DNA from: Riemerella anatipestifer
GTDB taxonomy: Bacteria; Bacteroidota; Bacteroidia; Flavobacteriales; Weeksellaceae
Reading direction: 5' to 3'
Assembly: GCF_035666175.1 (NCBI RefSeq)
Contig: NZ_CP142016.1
Coordinates: 2,480,001 to 2,544,000 of the forward strand
Length of the DNA: 64,000 bases
The notes beneath the pieces are model-generated. The model was not told where the DNA came from and did no database searches. It was given only the letters and a program-made list of their open reading frames with translations. Of the stretch, positions 52,055-61,200 are shown piece by piece; the stretch's first letter is position 1; each line of letters begins with the position of its first letter. Both the position numbers and the translations under genes were made by a program.

Positions 52055-52834
52055 TTAGAATTTGATTATTTCCTTCATTTTTTCTGTTTCTTCAATCACC
52101 AAATCGTCATCTACTAAGATTTTACCAGAATGTTCATCTATAATAATCTTTTTTCTTTGAGCAATTTCCATCTGCTTCTGTGGAGGGATAGTAAAGTAAG
52201 ACCCTTTAGGAGCTCCTCTCTCTATACCTACCACTGCAAGACCGTTAGATGACCCTTTTCTAATTCTTTGGTAAGATGCTAGAAGCCTTTGGTCTATCTT
52301 ATCTGCGAACTCTTGAGATTTTTCTAGTAAAAACTCTTCTTCTTTTTGAGTTTCTGCGATAAGGCTTTCTAGTTCGTTCTTTTTAAAAGTAAGGTGGTTT
52401 TGTAACTCTTCAATCTTAGCTTCTAGATTGTTTAAAGATTCTGTTTTGTGGTCTTTTTTAGCACCAAACTCTTTAATCTTCTTCTCCGCTAATTGGATTT
52501 CTAGTTCCTGATATTCTATTTCTTTAGCTAGAGCTTCAAACTCTTTGTTGTTTCTCACATTGTCTTGTTGAGATTTATATTTCTCTATAAGCCCTTGTGC
52601 GTGAGAGATGAGTTCTTTTTTATTTTTTATTTCAACTTCTTGCTCTTTAATTTCGGTAGCAAACTTTTCGGCTCTTTTTCCTAAACCTTCTATTTCTATC
52701 TCCAAATCTTCTACTTCAATAGGAAGTTCACCTCTTGTATTTCTAATTTCGTCTAAACGAGAGTCTATAAATTGTAAATCATACAATGCTCTTAGTTTCT
52801 CTTCTACAGAAATGTCGTTTGTTTTCTTAGCCAT
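52055..52834 (-). CDS. DUF164/CT398-type coiled-coil protein with degenerate zinc ribbon
   Basis: The 259-residue protein is a long antiparallel coiled coil (about 15-185, dense in Glu/Lys/Leu) followed by the C-terminal GLAVVGIERGAPKGSYFTIPPQKQ region typical of the DUF164 zinc-ribbon family. The four zinc cysteines of that ribbon are absent here, so metal binding is not expected. In other bacteria the family links to flagellar or secretion proteins, but its role in Bacteroidetes is unknown. It follows the Nif3-like gene by 4 nt. Confidence 0.85.
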   Translation of the reverse strand: MAKKTNDISVEEKLRALYDLQFIDSRLDEIRNTRGELPIEVEDLEIEIEGLGKRAEKFATEIKEQEVEIKNKKELISHAQGLIEKYKSQQDNVRNNKEFEALAKEIEYQELEIQLAEKKIKEFGAKKDHKTESLNNLEAKIEELQNHLTFKKNELESLIAETQKEEEFLLEKSQEFADKIDQRLLASYQRIRKGSSNGLAVVGIERGAPKGSYFTIPPQKQMEIAQRKKIIIDEHSGKILVDDDLVIEETEKMKEIIKF

Positions 52835-52838
52835 ATCT

Positions 52839-53936
52839 TTATATAAAGTAATTTACAGGGTTAGTACTTTGAGTGGTTTTCAAGGTTGCAAATTTAGTAA
52901 AATTTTCTGATAAAAGTTCAAATAATTGTTGTATGATAAATTGTTCAGACTCAAAGTGTCCTATATCGCATAACAATAATTGATTTTCCGCTTGGAAAAA
53001 GTCGTGGTATTTAAGGTCAGCCGTTAGATAAGCATCACATCTGTTGGCAAGTGCGGCTTTAATACCATCAGCACCGCTTCCGCCTAGCATTGCTACTTTT
53101 CGGATAGGTTTATTGAGTTTTTGGCTGTGTCTAATGACTTGTAATCCAAAAGTTTTCTTTACTAAATTTAAAAAGTCTTCTTCGGAGATTTCGGTTTCAA
53201 ACTCACCATATTGACCTAAGCCTAGATATTGATTTTCATTTTCAAGGTTATAGATTTGATAAGCCACTTCTTCGTATGGGTGAGCTGTTTTCATCGCTGA
53301 AATGATGGCGTTCTTTTTATACTTTTCAAAAATAACGGAGATTAAAGTTTCCTCTACGCTTTCCCTTGTGCCTTGTTGTCCTATAAATGGTTGAGAACCT
53401 TCTTGGGGTTTAAAGGTGCCTGTTCCTTTGATATTAAAACTACACTCGTTATAAAAGCCAATGCTTCCTGCTCCAGCCGAGAATAAAGCCTCTTTTACTT
53501 TCTCTTCGTAGTCTTTAGGTACATAGACGGAAAGCTGTTGCAAATCATGATTCTTAGGCATTAAAGTTTTAAGGTTCTTTAATCCTAGTTCTTTTCCAAT
53601 TCTATGATTAACGCCCATAAAATCGTTATCCAGAGCGGTGTGTATGGCAATAATGGCAATTTTGTTTTCTAGGGCTTTCATCACACTTCTTTCCACATAG
53701 TTTTTGCCTGTGATACTTTTTAAGCCAGAGAATATAATGGGGTGAAATGATAAAATAACATTGGTGTTTTTCTCAATGGCTTCATCTACAATGTGTTCTA
53801 GTGTATCGTGAGAGATAAGAACGCCTGTAACTTCTCTTTTTGGGTTTCCACAAAGAAGACCTACATTGTCAAAATTTTCTGCTTGTGCGAAGGGTACGAG
53901 GCGATTAAGTTCTGCTACTAGTTCTTTTATTTTCAT
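52839..53936 (-). CDS. Nif3-like dinuclear metal-centre protein (YqfO type)
   Basis: The 365-residue protein belongs to the Nif3/YbgI family of hexameric proteins with a two-metal site; some are GTP cyclohydrolase 1 type 2-like, but the physiological role is not settled. Metal ligands are visible in FHPIIFSGLK (about 64-73), IHTALDND (about 98-105) and DIGHFESEQF near the C-terminus. A PII/CutA-like insert (about 125-230, with TAHPYEEVAYQIYNL) marks the long YqfO subgroup. It is co-transcribed with the coiled-coil gene. Confidence 0.92.
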   Translation of the reverse strand: MKIKELVAELNRLVPFAQAENFDNVGLLCGNPKREVTGVLISHDTLEHIVDEAIEKNTNVILSFHPIIFSGLKSITGKNYVERSVMKALENKIAIIAIHTALDNDFMGVNHRIGKELGLKNLKTLMPKNHDLQQLSVYVPKDYEEKVKEALFSAGAGSIGFYNECSFNIKGTGTFKPQEGSQPFIGQQGTRESVEETLISVIFEKYKKNAIISAMKTAHPYEEVAYQIYNLENENQYLGLGQYGEFETEISEEDFLNLVKKTFGLQVIRHSQKLNKPIRKVAMLGGSGADGIKAALANRCDAYLTADLKYHDFFQAENQLLLCDIGHFESEQFIIQQLFELLSENFTKFATLKTTQSTNPVNYFI

Positions 53937-54003
53937 TTAAAAACTGAATTATTTTTCCACGAAAATAAGAATTTATTATTTATTTGTTATTTTCGCAGCG
54001 GCT

Positions 54004-54846
54004 ATGATACATAGGGTCAGAATAAAAAAAGAGCATAATCTCGTTCCAGAAAAAGGTTGGAAGAAAGAGCTATTTCGCATTATCTATGGGGCAGATACCC
54101 CTTTGGGAAAACTTTTTGATATTGTACTTCTTATCCTTATTTTAATTAGTACACTTACCGTTGTTTCGGAAAGTTTAAGACCTGTAGATAAGCAATATCA
54201 TCATCTTCTTTTAGCTATTGAATGGACTATTTCTATCTTCTTTACGATAGAATATATCTTGAGAATTGTAATTGTCAAAAATAAAAAAGACTATATTTTT
54301 AGCTTTATGGGTATTATTGATTTCTTATCGATGATACCATTCTTTTTGAGCTTGTTTTTCCCACAGACTAAGTTCTTTATGATTATCCGACTGCTAAGAA
54401 TGTTAAGGGTTTTCAGGATACTTAATTTGATGGATTATATGCACGACGGACAATATATTGTGCAAGCACTTAGGAAAAGCTCTCGTAAGATATACATATT
54501 TATGCTATTTATTATCATTATAGTGGTATTGTTAGGTTCTGTAATGTATGTGATAGAAGGGGGCGAAAACGGTTTTGTGGATATTCCTACTTGTATTTAT
54601 TGGGCGGTGGTTACTTTGACTACGGTAGGTTATGGAGATATATCGCCTGTAACTCCTTTAGGTAAGTTTTTATCGGTTATTTTGATGCTTTGTGGTTATA
54701 GCATTATAGCAGTTCCTACAGGAATTGTAACTTCCGAAATGAAGTTAAGAACGAAAAAGGATAACGATTGTGAACGCTGTGGAAACTCTAGTAATGATGA
54801 TGATGCTAGATATTGTAAAATCTGCGGAGAAAGATTAAAAGACTAA
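54004..54846 (+). CDS. Voltage-gated-type K+ channel with C-terminal zinc ribbon
   Basis: The 280-residue inner-membrane protein has six helices. S4 carries regularly spaced arginines (RLLRMLRVFRIL, 129-140), and the pore ends in the K+ selectivity filter TVGYGD (207-212). The cytoplasmic tail contains Cys256, Cys259, Cys271 and Cys274 as a CxxC...CxxC zinc ribbon, an uncommon addition that could sense metal or redox state or aid assembly. It is divergent from the Nif3-like gene and precedes prfC. Confidence 0.9.
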   Translation: MIHRVRIKKEHNLVPEKGWKKELFRIIYGADTPLGKLFDIVLLILILISTLTVVSESLRPVDKQYHHLLLAIEWTISIFFTIEYILRIVIVKNKKDYIFSFMGIIDFLSMIPFFLSLFFPQTKFFMIIRLLRMLRVFRILNLMDYMHDGQYIVQALRKSSRKIYIFMLFIIIIVVLLGSVMYVIEGGENGFVDIPTCIYWAVVTLTTVGYGDISPVTPLGKFLSVILMLCGYSIIAVPTGIVTSEMKLRTKKDNDCERCGNSSNDDDARYCKICGERLKD

Positions 54847-54914
54847 ATTGAGACAGGTGTTTTTCTAATCAAAAAATTATACCGATTTTTGCAGTCTCAA
54901 AAAACAGTTTACTA

Positions 54915-56504
54915 ATGTCTTTAGAAAAAGAAATTGCAAAAAGAAAAACCTTTGGGATTATCTCTCACCCCGATGCGGGTAAAACTACGCTTACTGAAAA
55001 ATTACTTTTATTTGGTGGGGCGATACAGGAAGCAGGAGCCGTAAAATCAAACAAAATAAAGAAAGGAGCTACTTCGGACTTTATGGAGATAGAACGCCAA
55101 AGAGGTATATCGGTAGCGACTTCGGTACTAGCATTTGAATACAGAAATCACAAAATAAACATACTAGATACACCAGGTCACAAAGACTTCGCAGAGGATA
55201 CTTATAGAACTCTTACAGCGGTAGATTCTGTAATCGTTGTGATAGATGTAGCTAAAGGGGTAGAAGAGCAAACGGAGAAACTAGTTCAGGTATGCCGTAT
55301 GAGAAATATCCCAATGTTGGTATTTATCAATAAATTGGATAGAGAGGGTAAAGATGCCTTTGATTTGCTAGATGAGGTTGAGCAGAAGTTAGGACTTAGT
55401 GTAGTGCCTCTTTCTTTGCCAATAGGTATGGGAGCTCAGTTTCAAGGGATTTATAATATTTGGGAGAAAAATATCCAACTGTTTTTAGAGGAAAAAAAAC
55501 AAAAAGTAGGCGAGAGTATTACTTTTGATGATATTCAAGATAAAGCAATAGACGATGCGATAGGTGCAAAAGCAGCAGAAACTTTAAGAGAAGAGTTGGA
55601 GCTTATAGAATCTGTTTATCCTGAATTTGATAGAGAGCTTTATATGAAAGGAGAACAGCAACCTGTGTTTTTTGGTTCTGCACTTAACAATTTTGGAGTA
55701 AGAGAACTCCTAGATGCCTTTATAGATATAGCTCCAATGCCGCAGCCTAAAGAGTCTGATGTGAGGGTGGTAAAGCCAGAGGAGAAAAACTTTACAGGAT
55801 TTGTATTTAAAATCCATGCGAATATGGACCCTAAGCACAGAGACCGTTTAGCCTTCGTAAAGATTGTTTCGGGAACATTCAAAAGAAATGAAAATTATCT
55901 TTTGGTAAGAGAAAATAAAAAGATGAAGTTTTCTTCTCCTAATGCGTTCTTTGCAGATAAAAAAGAAGTGGTAGATGAGAGTTATCCAGGAGATATTGTA
56001 GGTTTGCACGATACGGGTAACTTCCGTATTGGAGATACTTTAACGGCAGGAGAAAAACTTAACTTTAGAGGCATACCAAGCTTCTCTCCAGAACACTTCC
56101 GATATATAAATAATAACGACCCACTTAAAGCAAAACAACTGGCTAAAGGTATAGACCAATTGATGGACGAAGGTGTGGCACAGCTATTTACTTTAGAAAT
56201 GAACGGAAGAAAAATTATCGGTACAGTAGGAGCGTTACAGTATGAAGTTATCCAATATCGATTAGAACACGAGTATGGAGCCAAATGTTCTTATGAACCT
56301 ATAAGTATACATAAGGCATGTTGGGTTGAGGCTGATGAGAAGTCGGCAGAGTTCCAAGAATTTGCAAGGCTAAAACAACGCTTTTTAGCTAGGGATAAAT
56401 ATAATCAGTTGGTTTTCTTAGCAGATTCTTCATTTACAATTACAATGACGCAAGAGAAATTCCCTAATGTAAAGCTACATTTTATTAGTGAATTTAATAG
56501 ATAG
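54915..56504 (+). CDS. prfC: Peptide chain release factor 3
   Basis: RF3 is a translational GTPase that removes RF1/RF2 from the ribosome after termination. The 529-residue protein has all G motifs: G1 HPDAGKTT (18-25), switch residues in ERQRGISVATS, G3 DTPGHKDF and G4 NKLDR. It continues with domains II and III typical of RF3 rather than EF-G. It is monocistronic and ends in a strong terminator at 56530. Confidence 0.97.
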   Translation: MSLEKEIAKRKTFGIISHPDAGKTTLTEKLLLFGGAIQEAGAVKSNKIKKGATSDFMEIERQRGISVATSVLAFEYRNHKINILDTPGHKDFAEDTYRTLTAVDSVIVVIDVAKGVEEQTEKLVQVCRMRNIPMLVFINKLDREGKDAFDLLDEVEQKLGLSVVPLSLPIGMGAQFQGIYNIWEKNIQLFLEEKKQKVGESITFDDIQDKAIDDAIGAKAAETLREELELIESVYPEFDRELYMKGEQQPVFFGSALNNFGVRELLDAFIDIAPMPQPKESDVRVVKPEEKNFTGFVFKIHANMDPKHRDRLAFVKIVSGTFKRNENYLLVRENKKMKFSSPNAFFADKKEVVDESYPGDIVGLHDTGNFRIGDTLTAGEKLNFRGIPSFSPEHFRYINNNDPLKAKQLAKGIDQLMDEGVAQLFTLEMNGRKIIGTVGALQYEVIQYRLEHEYGAKCSYEPISIHKACWVEADEKSAEFQEFARLKQRFLARDKYNQLVFLADSSFTITMTQEKFPNVKLHFISEFNR

Positions 56505-56529
56505 AAACTGATTTAGACTTTAAAAAAAG

Positions 56530-56567
56530 AGAGAGATGATTTTAACTATATCATCTCTCTTTTTTTA
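56530..56567 (+). terminator. Terminator of prfC
   Basis: AGAGAGATGAT (56530-56540) pairs perfectly with ATCATCTCTCT (56550-56560) and is followed by seven T. Confidence 0.88.
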
Positions 56568-56639
56568 TAATAATTGAAGATATGATATATGTATTTATGT
56601 AGTAGACATAAAATAATAGTAAAAAATAAATCTAATTTC

Positions 56640-56669
56640 TTGTCAGTCTAAAAAACAATCGTATATTTG
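56640..56669 (+). promoter_or_regulatory. Consensus promoter of the ars cluster
   Basis: TTG (56640-56642) and TATATTTG (56662-56669) are 19 nt apart, and ATG of arsR follows 10 nt later. An ArsR operator would be expected here, but I see no clear palindrome. Confidence 0.72.
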
Positions 56670-56679
56670 CGATGAACTT

Positions 56680-57012
56680 ATGAAAAGAAATTTAGAACCT
56701 ATTGATTATACGGGAGATGTAGAATTACTAGCCGACTTTGCGAAAGCTTTGGCTCATCCTACTCGTATCGCTATCTTATCTTATTTAGAACAACAAAATT
56801 CTTGTTTTACAGGAGACTTGGTGGATATATTCCCATTAGCACAATCTACTATTTCTCAACACCTTAAAGAACTGAAAAGGGTAGGACTTATAAAAGGAGA
56901 ACTTAATCCTCCAAAAATAAAATATTGTATAGATGAAGAAACATGGAATCTTGCCAAATCTTTATTCTTGAATTTTTTTGATAAAAAAATTCAATCCTCT
57001 TGTTGTGATTGA
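56680..57012 (+). CDS. arsR: ArsR/SmtB-family arsenic-type repressor
   Basis: The 110-residue winged-helix repressor has the ArsR recognition helix region (DIFPLAQSTISQHLKELKRVGLIKGE, about 50-75, shown here in part as PLAQSTISQHLKELKRVGL). Candidate metalloid ligands are Cys47 (NSCFTGD), Cys88 (IKYC) and the C-terminal CCD. It normally dissociates from DNA when As(III) or Sb(III) binds. The DUF6428 gene and an ArsC-like gene follow, a known Bacteroidetes arsenic cluster. The inducer here is inferred from that context. Confidence 0.9.
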   Translation: MKRNLEPIDYTGDVELLADFAKALAHPTRIAILSYLEQQNSCFTGDLVDIFPLAQSTISQHLKELKRVGLIKGELNPPKIKYCIDEETWNLAKSLFLNFFDKKIQSSCCD

Positions 57013-57067
57013 TAAAAAAATATATAACAATTATCGTTTATTCGCGATTAACTAAAATTAAATTATT

Positions 57068-57540
57068 ATGAAATTATCAGAATTTAAAAAAGTACTAGCT
57101 ACACTAGACAGAATTGATTTTCAAATACCTAATGGAGATTTTATTCCGCCACATTTTCATATTACAGAGGTAGGTCAAATTACCAAAGATTTTATAGATT
57201 GTGGTGGAACAATAAGAAAAGAAAAATGGGTAAACTTTCAGCTGTGGACGGCAACAGATTATGACCATAGACTAACTCCTGAAAAACTATTAGACATATT
57301 ATTACTCTTTCCGAAAAACAATTACATCTTACTGATGCGGAGATAGAAGTAGAGTATCAAGGGGAGAGCATTCAGAAGTTTGGTTTAGATTTTAGAGGAA
57401 AGCATTTTGTTCTCACAACTAAACAGACGGATTGTCTAGCTCCTGATAAGTGTGGAATCCCTACTGAAAAGCCTAAATTAAAACTTTCAGAGCTTCAGAA
57501 TAAAACTAATTGCTGTGACCCTAATTCAGGATGTTGCTAA
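57068..57540 (+). pseudogene. DUF6428-family gene with a frameshift
   Basis: The first frame (57068 to about 57298) encodes MKLSEFKKVLATLDRIDF to PEKLLDI and then goes out of frame, reaching a stop at 57346. The remaining C-terminal half is intact in another frame, from about 57300 (ITLSEKQLHLTDAEIEVEY) to TAA 57538-57540, ending NCCDPNSGCC, a Cys-rich tail likely to bind metal. Net loss of one base or gain of two bases near 57297-57302 explains the break. DUF6428 genes sit between arsR and arsC in many Bacteroidetes; their function is unknown. A sequencing error is the main alternative. Confidence 0.82.
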
Positions 57541-57542
57541 AA

Positions 57543-58157
57543 ATGAATAAAGATGTTTTATTATCTAATGTTCAGTGGTTTATAGAACAATTAGAGGTAG
57601 ATTCTATTTCCAAAGATAGGAGGAAAATTATAGACTTCATTACAGAAAAGCAAAGTAAGGGGAAGCCTATTAGACTTAATTTTATTTGCACACATAACTC
57701 TCGCAGAAGTCATCTTTGTCAAATATGGGCAAAGACTATGGCTTATTACTTTGGAGTTTATAATATAGAGTGTTACTCCGCAGGAACAGAAGCTACGGCT
57801 CTATTCCCTAAAATAGTAGATACTCTTCGTAATGTAGGTTTTTCCATAGAGACATTGTCGAAAGATGAAAGCAATCCTATCTATGCTATAAAATACTCGG
57901 GTAACGAGATGCCTATTATTGGATTTTCCAAAACTATAGACCATCTTTTTAACCCTAAGGAAAATTTTGTTGCTGTTATGGCTTGTTCTCAAGCGGATAA
58001 CAATTGTCCTTCTGTTCTAGGTACAGAAAAACGATTTTCCATAACTTATGAAGACCCTAAAATTTCTGATAATACATCTAAACAAACTTCTGTTTACGCT
58101 GAAAGAAACTTACAAATAGCCACAGAAATGTTGTATGTATTTCGGAATATTAAATAA
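57543..58157 (+). CDS. arsC: ArsC-like low-molecular-weight phosphatase-fold protein
   Basis: The 204-residue protein has the LMW-PTP-type active site CTHNSRR (C-x5-R, about 52-58), followed by SHLCQIWAK, CYSAGTEATALFP and the late Asp region YEDPKISD. This fold reduces arsenate to arsenite in thioredoxin-linked ArsC enzymes; the extra Cys residues needed for that (Cys in MACSQADNNCP) are present. Start: ATG 57543, 2 nt after the DUF6428 stop; a further ATG at 57531 overlaps that gene. No arsenite exporter (Acr3 or ArsB) follows: the next gene is convergent ffh. Confidence 0.85.
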   Translation: MNKDVLLSNVQWFIEQLEVDSISKDRRKIIDFITEKQSKGKPIRLNFICTHNSRRSHLCQIWAKTMAYYFGVYNIECYSAGTEATALFPKIVDTLRNVGFSIETLSKDESNPIYAIKYSGNEMPIIGFSKTIDHLFNPKENFVAVMACSQADNNCPSVLGTEKRFSITYEDPKISDNTSKQTSVYAERNLQIATEMLYVFRNIK

Positions 58158-58186
58158 ACAGACGCTATTTAATCTTTTATATAAAA

Positions 58187-58213
58187 AAACCGAGAGAAAA
58201 TTTCTCTCGGTTT
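58187..58213. terminator. Bidirectional terminator between arsC and ffh
   Basis: AAACCGAGAGAAA and TTTCTCTCGGTTT are perfect inverted repeats with A/T runs on both sides, ending two convergent units. Confidence 0.85.
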
Positions 58214-58232
58214 ATATTTTTATTTTATTCTG

Positions 58233-59597
58233 CTATCTTCCGAACAAGCCTCCCATACCAGGCATACCGCCTCCCATTTTGCCCATCATTGCCATAAGCT
58301 GTTTGCCTTGAGGTCCTTGCATCATCTTCATCATTTTACCCATTTGGTCAAACTGTTTCATAAGTTGGTTGACTTCTTCTAGTTTTCTACCACTTCCTTT
58401 GGCTATTCTTTTCTTTCTATTAACATCTATAATGCTAGGTCTTCTTCTTTCTTCTGGAGTCATAGAATGGATAATAGCCTCTATGTGTTTAAATGAGTTG
58501 TCATCTATATCCACATCTTTAATAGCTTTGCCTACACCTGGTAACATACCAAGAAGGTCTTTCATATTACCCATTTTTTTAATCTGTTGAATTTGCTTCA
58601 AGAAATCATCAAAACCAAATTCATTTTTAGCGATTTTCTTCTGTAGTTTTTTAGCTTCCTCTTCGTCAAACTGTTCTTGAGCTCTTTCCACTAAAGACAC
58701 TACATCACCCATACCTAAGATACGGTCTGCCATTCTTTCAGGATAGAAAAGGTCTAAAGCTTCCATTTTTTCTCCTGTGGAAATAAACTTAATTGGCTTA
58801 TTAACTACGGAACGAATAGTAAGAGCCGCACCACCGCGGGTATCCCCATCTAATTTTGTAAGGACAACACCATCAAAGTTTAAAGCATCATTAAAGGCTT
58901 TAGCTGTATTTACAGCATCTTGCCCCGTCATAGAGTCCACAACGAATAAGGTTTCCGTAGGCTTGATGAAATAATGAACTGATTTTATTTCGTTCATCAT
59001 TTGTTCATCTATCGCTAGACGACCTGCGGTATCCACAATAACCACATCGTGCTTGTTAGCTTTAGCAAAATTAACGGCATTTTCTGCTATGGTAGAAGGG
59101 TTTTTATTTTCTTCTTCGGTATATACCGGAATTCCTATTTGACTTCCTAATACTTTTAGCTGGTCTATCGCAGCAGGACGATAAACATCACACGCTACCA
59201 AAAGCGGATTTTTAGCTCTTTTTTTCTTTAGATAGTTAGCTAATTTTCCAGAGAAAGTAGTTTTACCAGATCCTTGAAGCCCTGCAATTAGGATAACTGT
59301 AGGTTTCCCTGAAAGGTTGATACCTTCTTGAGAACCACCCATTAGTTCCACCAACTCATCGTGTACTATTTTGGTCATTAACTGCCCTGGGGTTAAACTG
59401 GTAAGTACATCTTGTCCTAAGGCTTTCTCTTGTACTCGTTTGGTAAGGTCTTTAGCTACCTTATAATTTACATCGGCATCTACTAAGGCACGGCGAATTT
59501 CTTTAACCGTTTCAGCTACATTGATTTCTGTAATTTTACCTCTTCCCGAAAGGTTATGAAGAGCCTTATCTAATTTATCTTGTAAACTATTGAACAT
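58233..59597 (-). CDS. ffh: Signal recognition particle protein Ffh
   Basis: Ffh binds 4.5S RNA and signal sequences to target membrane proteins to FtsY and the Sec translocon. The 454-residue GTPase has the N domain, the G domain with P-loop GLQGSGKTTFSGKL (about 107-120), DTAGRLAID and TKLDGDTRGGAAL, and a Met-rich M domain ending MMGKMGGGMPGMGGLFGR. The frame is complete. The SPOUT methyltransferase gene precedes it on the same strand. Confidence 0.98.
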   Translation of the reverse strand: MFNSLQDKLDKALHNLSGRGKITEINVAETVKEIRRALVDADVNYKVAKDLTKRVQEKALGQDVLTSLTPGQLMTKIVHDELVELMGGSQEGINLSGKPTVILIAGLQGSGKTTFSGKLANYLKKKRAKNPLLVACDVYRPAAIDQLKVLGSQIGIPVYTEEENKNPSTIAENAVNFAKANKHDVVIVDTAGRLAIDEQMMNEIKSVHYFIKPTETLFVVDSMTGQDAVNTAKAFNDALNFDGVVLTKLDGDTRGGAALTIRSVVNKPIKFISTGEKMEALDLFYPERMADRILGMGDVVSLVERAQEQFDEEEAKKLQKKIAKNEFGFDDFLKQIQQIKKMGNMKDLLGMLPGVGKAIKDVDIDDNSFKHIEAIIHSMTPEERRRPSIIDVNRKKRIAKGSGRKLEEVNQLMKQFDQMGKMMKMMQGPQGKQLMAMMGKMGGGMPGMGGLFGR

Positions 59598-59617
59598 AAT
59601 CGCTTTATTTTGAGTGG

Positions 59618-59625
59618 CAAAAATA
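59618..59625 (-). promoter_or_regulatory. -7 element (TATTTTTG) of ffh
   Basis: On the minus strand TATTTTTG lies 20 nt before ATG 59597. No convincing -33 TTG was found. Confidence 0.45.
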
Positions 59626-59662
59626 AGGAAAATTTAGCATTCTTCCGAATAAGTGCTGTGGC

Positions 59663-60358
59663 TTATGGATTGTTAAAGTTTTCTCGTAAAAATTTGTGGT
59701 AAATTTCTTCTCCGCTTCTTATAGAATTTACCGCCCATCTTATTTTGGTATGCCATTTTTTATCGAGGCTAAGTTTGTAGTCTATGGTAGAATTAAGAAG
59801 TTTTTGCTTGAGTTCGTACATACATATCGCTGCCGCCACAGAAACATTAAAACTCTTAGTAAAGCCATACATTGGTATTGCTAAAGTTTCGTCTGCAAAG
59901 TCTAGTAATTCATCAGAAATGCCTTCCCATTCGGTGCCAAAAACTAGAGCAATGGGCGTTTCTACCTTATAATCTGGGAGCATCGTAGCATTATTTTCGG
60001 GCGAAACAGCCACTATTTTATAACCTCGCTCTTTTATCTTCTCTAGGGAAGCCTTATTTCTAGGCATTTTTTCTACTTCTACCCAAGTATCTGCACCTTT
60101 GGTAACGCTGAGGTTTGGGTCAAAAACATTATCTTTTTCTAAAGCCACTACCTTATGGAAGGCACATGCTTCTACACTTCTCACAATTGCAGCAGCATTG
60201 CGATATTGGTAAACATCTTCCATCACAGGTAAAATGAAATCCGAACTTTCCTCTGCATAATGGTTGATTTTTTGCAGGCGTTCTTCAGTCAAGAATTGAG
60301 CTAAATATTGAAATATCTTTTCTAAATCTTCTAGGTTGTTGGTTAGTTCTGGCTTCAT
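59663..60358 (-). CDS. TrmH-family (SpoU) RNA 2'-O-methyltransferase
   Basis: The 231-residue SPOUT methyltransferase has the three SpoU motifs: N-terminal YQYRNAAAIVRSVEACAF (motif 1), ALVFGTEWEGISDELL (about 150-165) and IPMYGFTKSFNVSVAAAICMYEL (about 175-197), which forms the SAM-binding knot. It most resembles tRNA (Gm18) methyltransferase TrmH, but the target nucleotide is not certain. It overlaps prmC by 4 nt and lies in a prmC-trmH unit. Confidence 0.92.
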   Translation of the reverse strand: MKPELTNNLEDLEKIFQYLAQFLTEERLQKINHYAEESSDFILPVMEDVYQYRNAAAIVRSVEACAFHKVVALEKDNVFDPNLSVTKGADTWVEVEKMPRNKASLEKIKERGYKIVAVSPENNATMLPDYKVETPIALVFGTEWEGISDELLDFADETLAIPMYGFTKSFNVSVAAAICMYELKQKLLNSTIDYKLSLDKKWHTKIRWAVNSIRSGEEIYHKFLRENFNNP

Positions 60359-61200
60359 TTTTTTACTATAATCATTCTGTCATTATTAGATAAATCTTTG
60401 ATGAGTTGAGCATCACTGAAATATTTATACAAAGCTAAAGTTTCCGCTCCTAGTTTTTGGTTTATTTCTAAAAATAAAAATCCTCCGTTGTTAAGATGAT
60501 GCTTGGCGTCTGTTGCTATTTTTCGGTAAAATACTAAAGGGTCGGCACAAGGAGAAAAAAGAGCTAAATGAGGCTCAAAATTCTTTACAGTATCCGAAAT
60601 TTCAGAAACTTCCTCGATACCTATGTATGGCGGATTAGAAATAATCACATCATAATGAGTTGGCAATTTATAATTGAGGTAATCATCGAGTATAAACTCA
60701 ATCTCAGTGTGATGCCTTTCGGCATTTTTTTTAGCGATGACTAAGGCTTCTTTAGAAAAATCTATGGAAGTTATTCTAGCATTCGGAAAATGTTTTTTCA
60801 ACACAATAGGGATTACTCCAGAACCTGTGCCTATATCTAAAATTTTAATCTCTGTTTGGGAAAACTCTTTTGAAATGGTTTTGATGGCGTAGTCTAGCAG
60901 TTCCTCTGTTTCTGGACGAGGAATAAGCACATGTTGATTCACGCAAAACTTCATACCAAAAAAGTCAGCTTCACCTAAAATTTGTTGGTAAGGCTTACCG
61001 CTTTTTAGTTGGTTGATGGCTTCGGTATATTGTGTTATTTGTTGAGCTGGGAATTCAGTGTTTTCGGATTGTCGTAGTCCTATTTTGTCTAAACCTAGAT
61101 AATGTTCTCCAAAAATTTCCCACAAACAAGAAATCTCGGAACTATCATAAATCTCTGAAAGTTCTTGTTTAAAAATAGAATGTAATTCTAGCAGCTTCAT
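60355..61200 (-). CDS. prmC: Release factor glutamine methyltransferase
   Basis: PrmC methylates the Gln of the GGQ motif in RF1 and RF2, which speeds peptide release. The 281-residue protein has the helical N-terminal domain, the hinge VLIPRPETEELLD (about 93-105), SAM-binding ILDIGTGSGVIPI, and the substrate motif NPPYI (about 191-195). Its start codon overlaps the stop of yaaA (TAATG), so the two are coupled. Confidence 0.96.
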   Translation of the reverse strand: MKLLELHSIFKQELSEIYDSSEISCLWEIFGEHYLGLDKIGLRQSENTEFPAQQITQYTEAINQLKSGKPYQQILGEADFFGMKFCVNQHVLIPRPETEELLDYAIKTISKEFSQTEIKILDIGTGSGVIPIVLKKHFPNARITSIDFSKEALVIAKKNAERHHTEIEFILDDYLNYKLPTHYDVIISNPPYIGIEEVSEISDTVKNFEPHLALFSPCADPLVFYRKIATDAKHHLNNGGFLFLEINQKLGAETLALYKYFSDAQLIKDLSNNDRMIIVKK

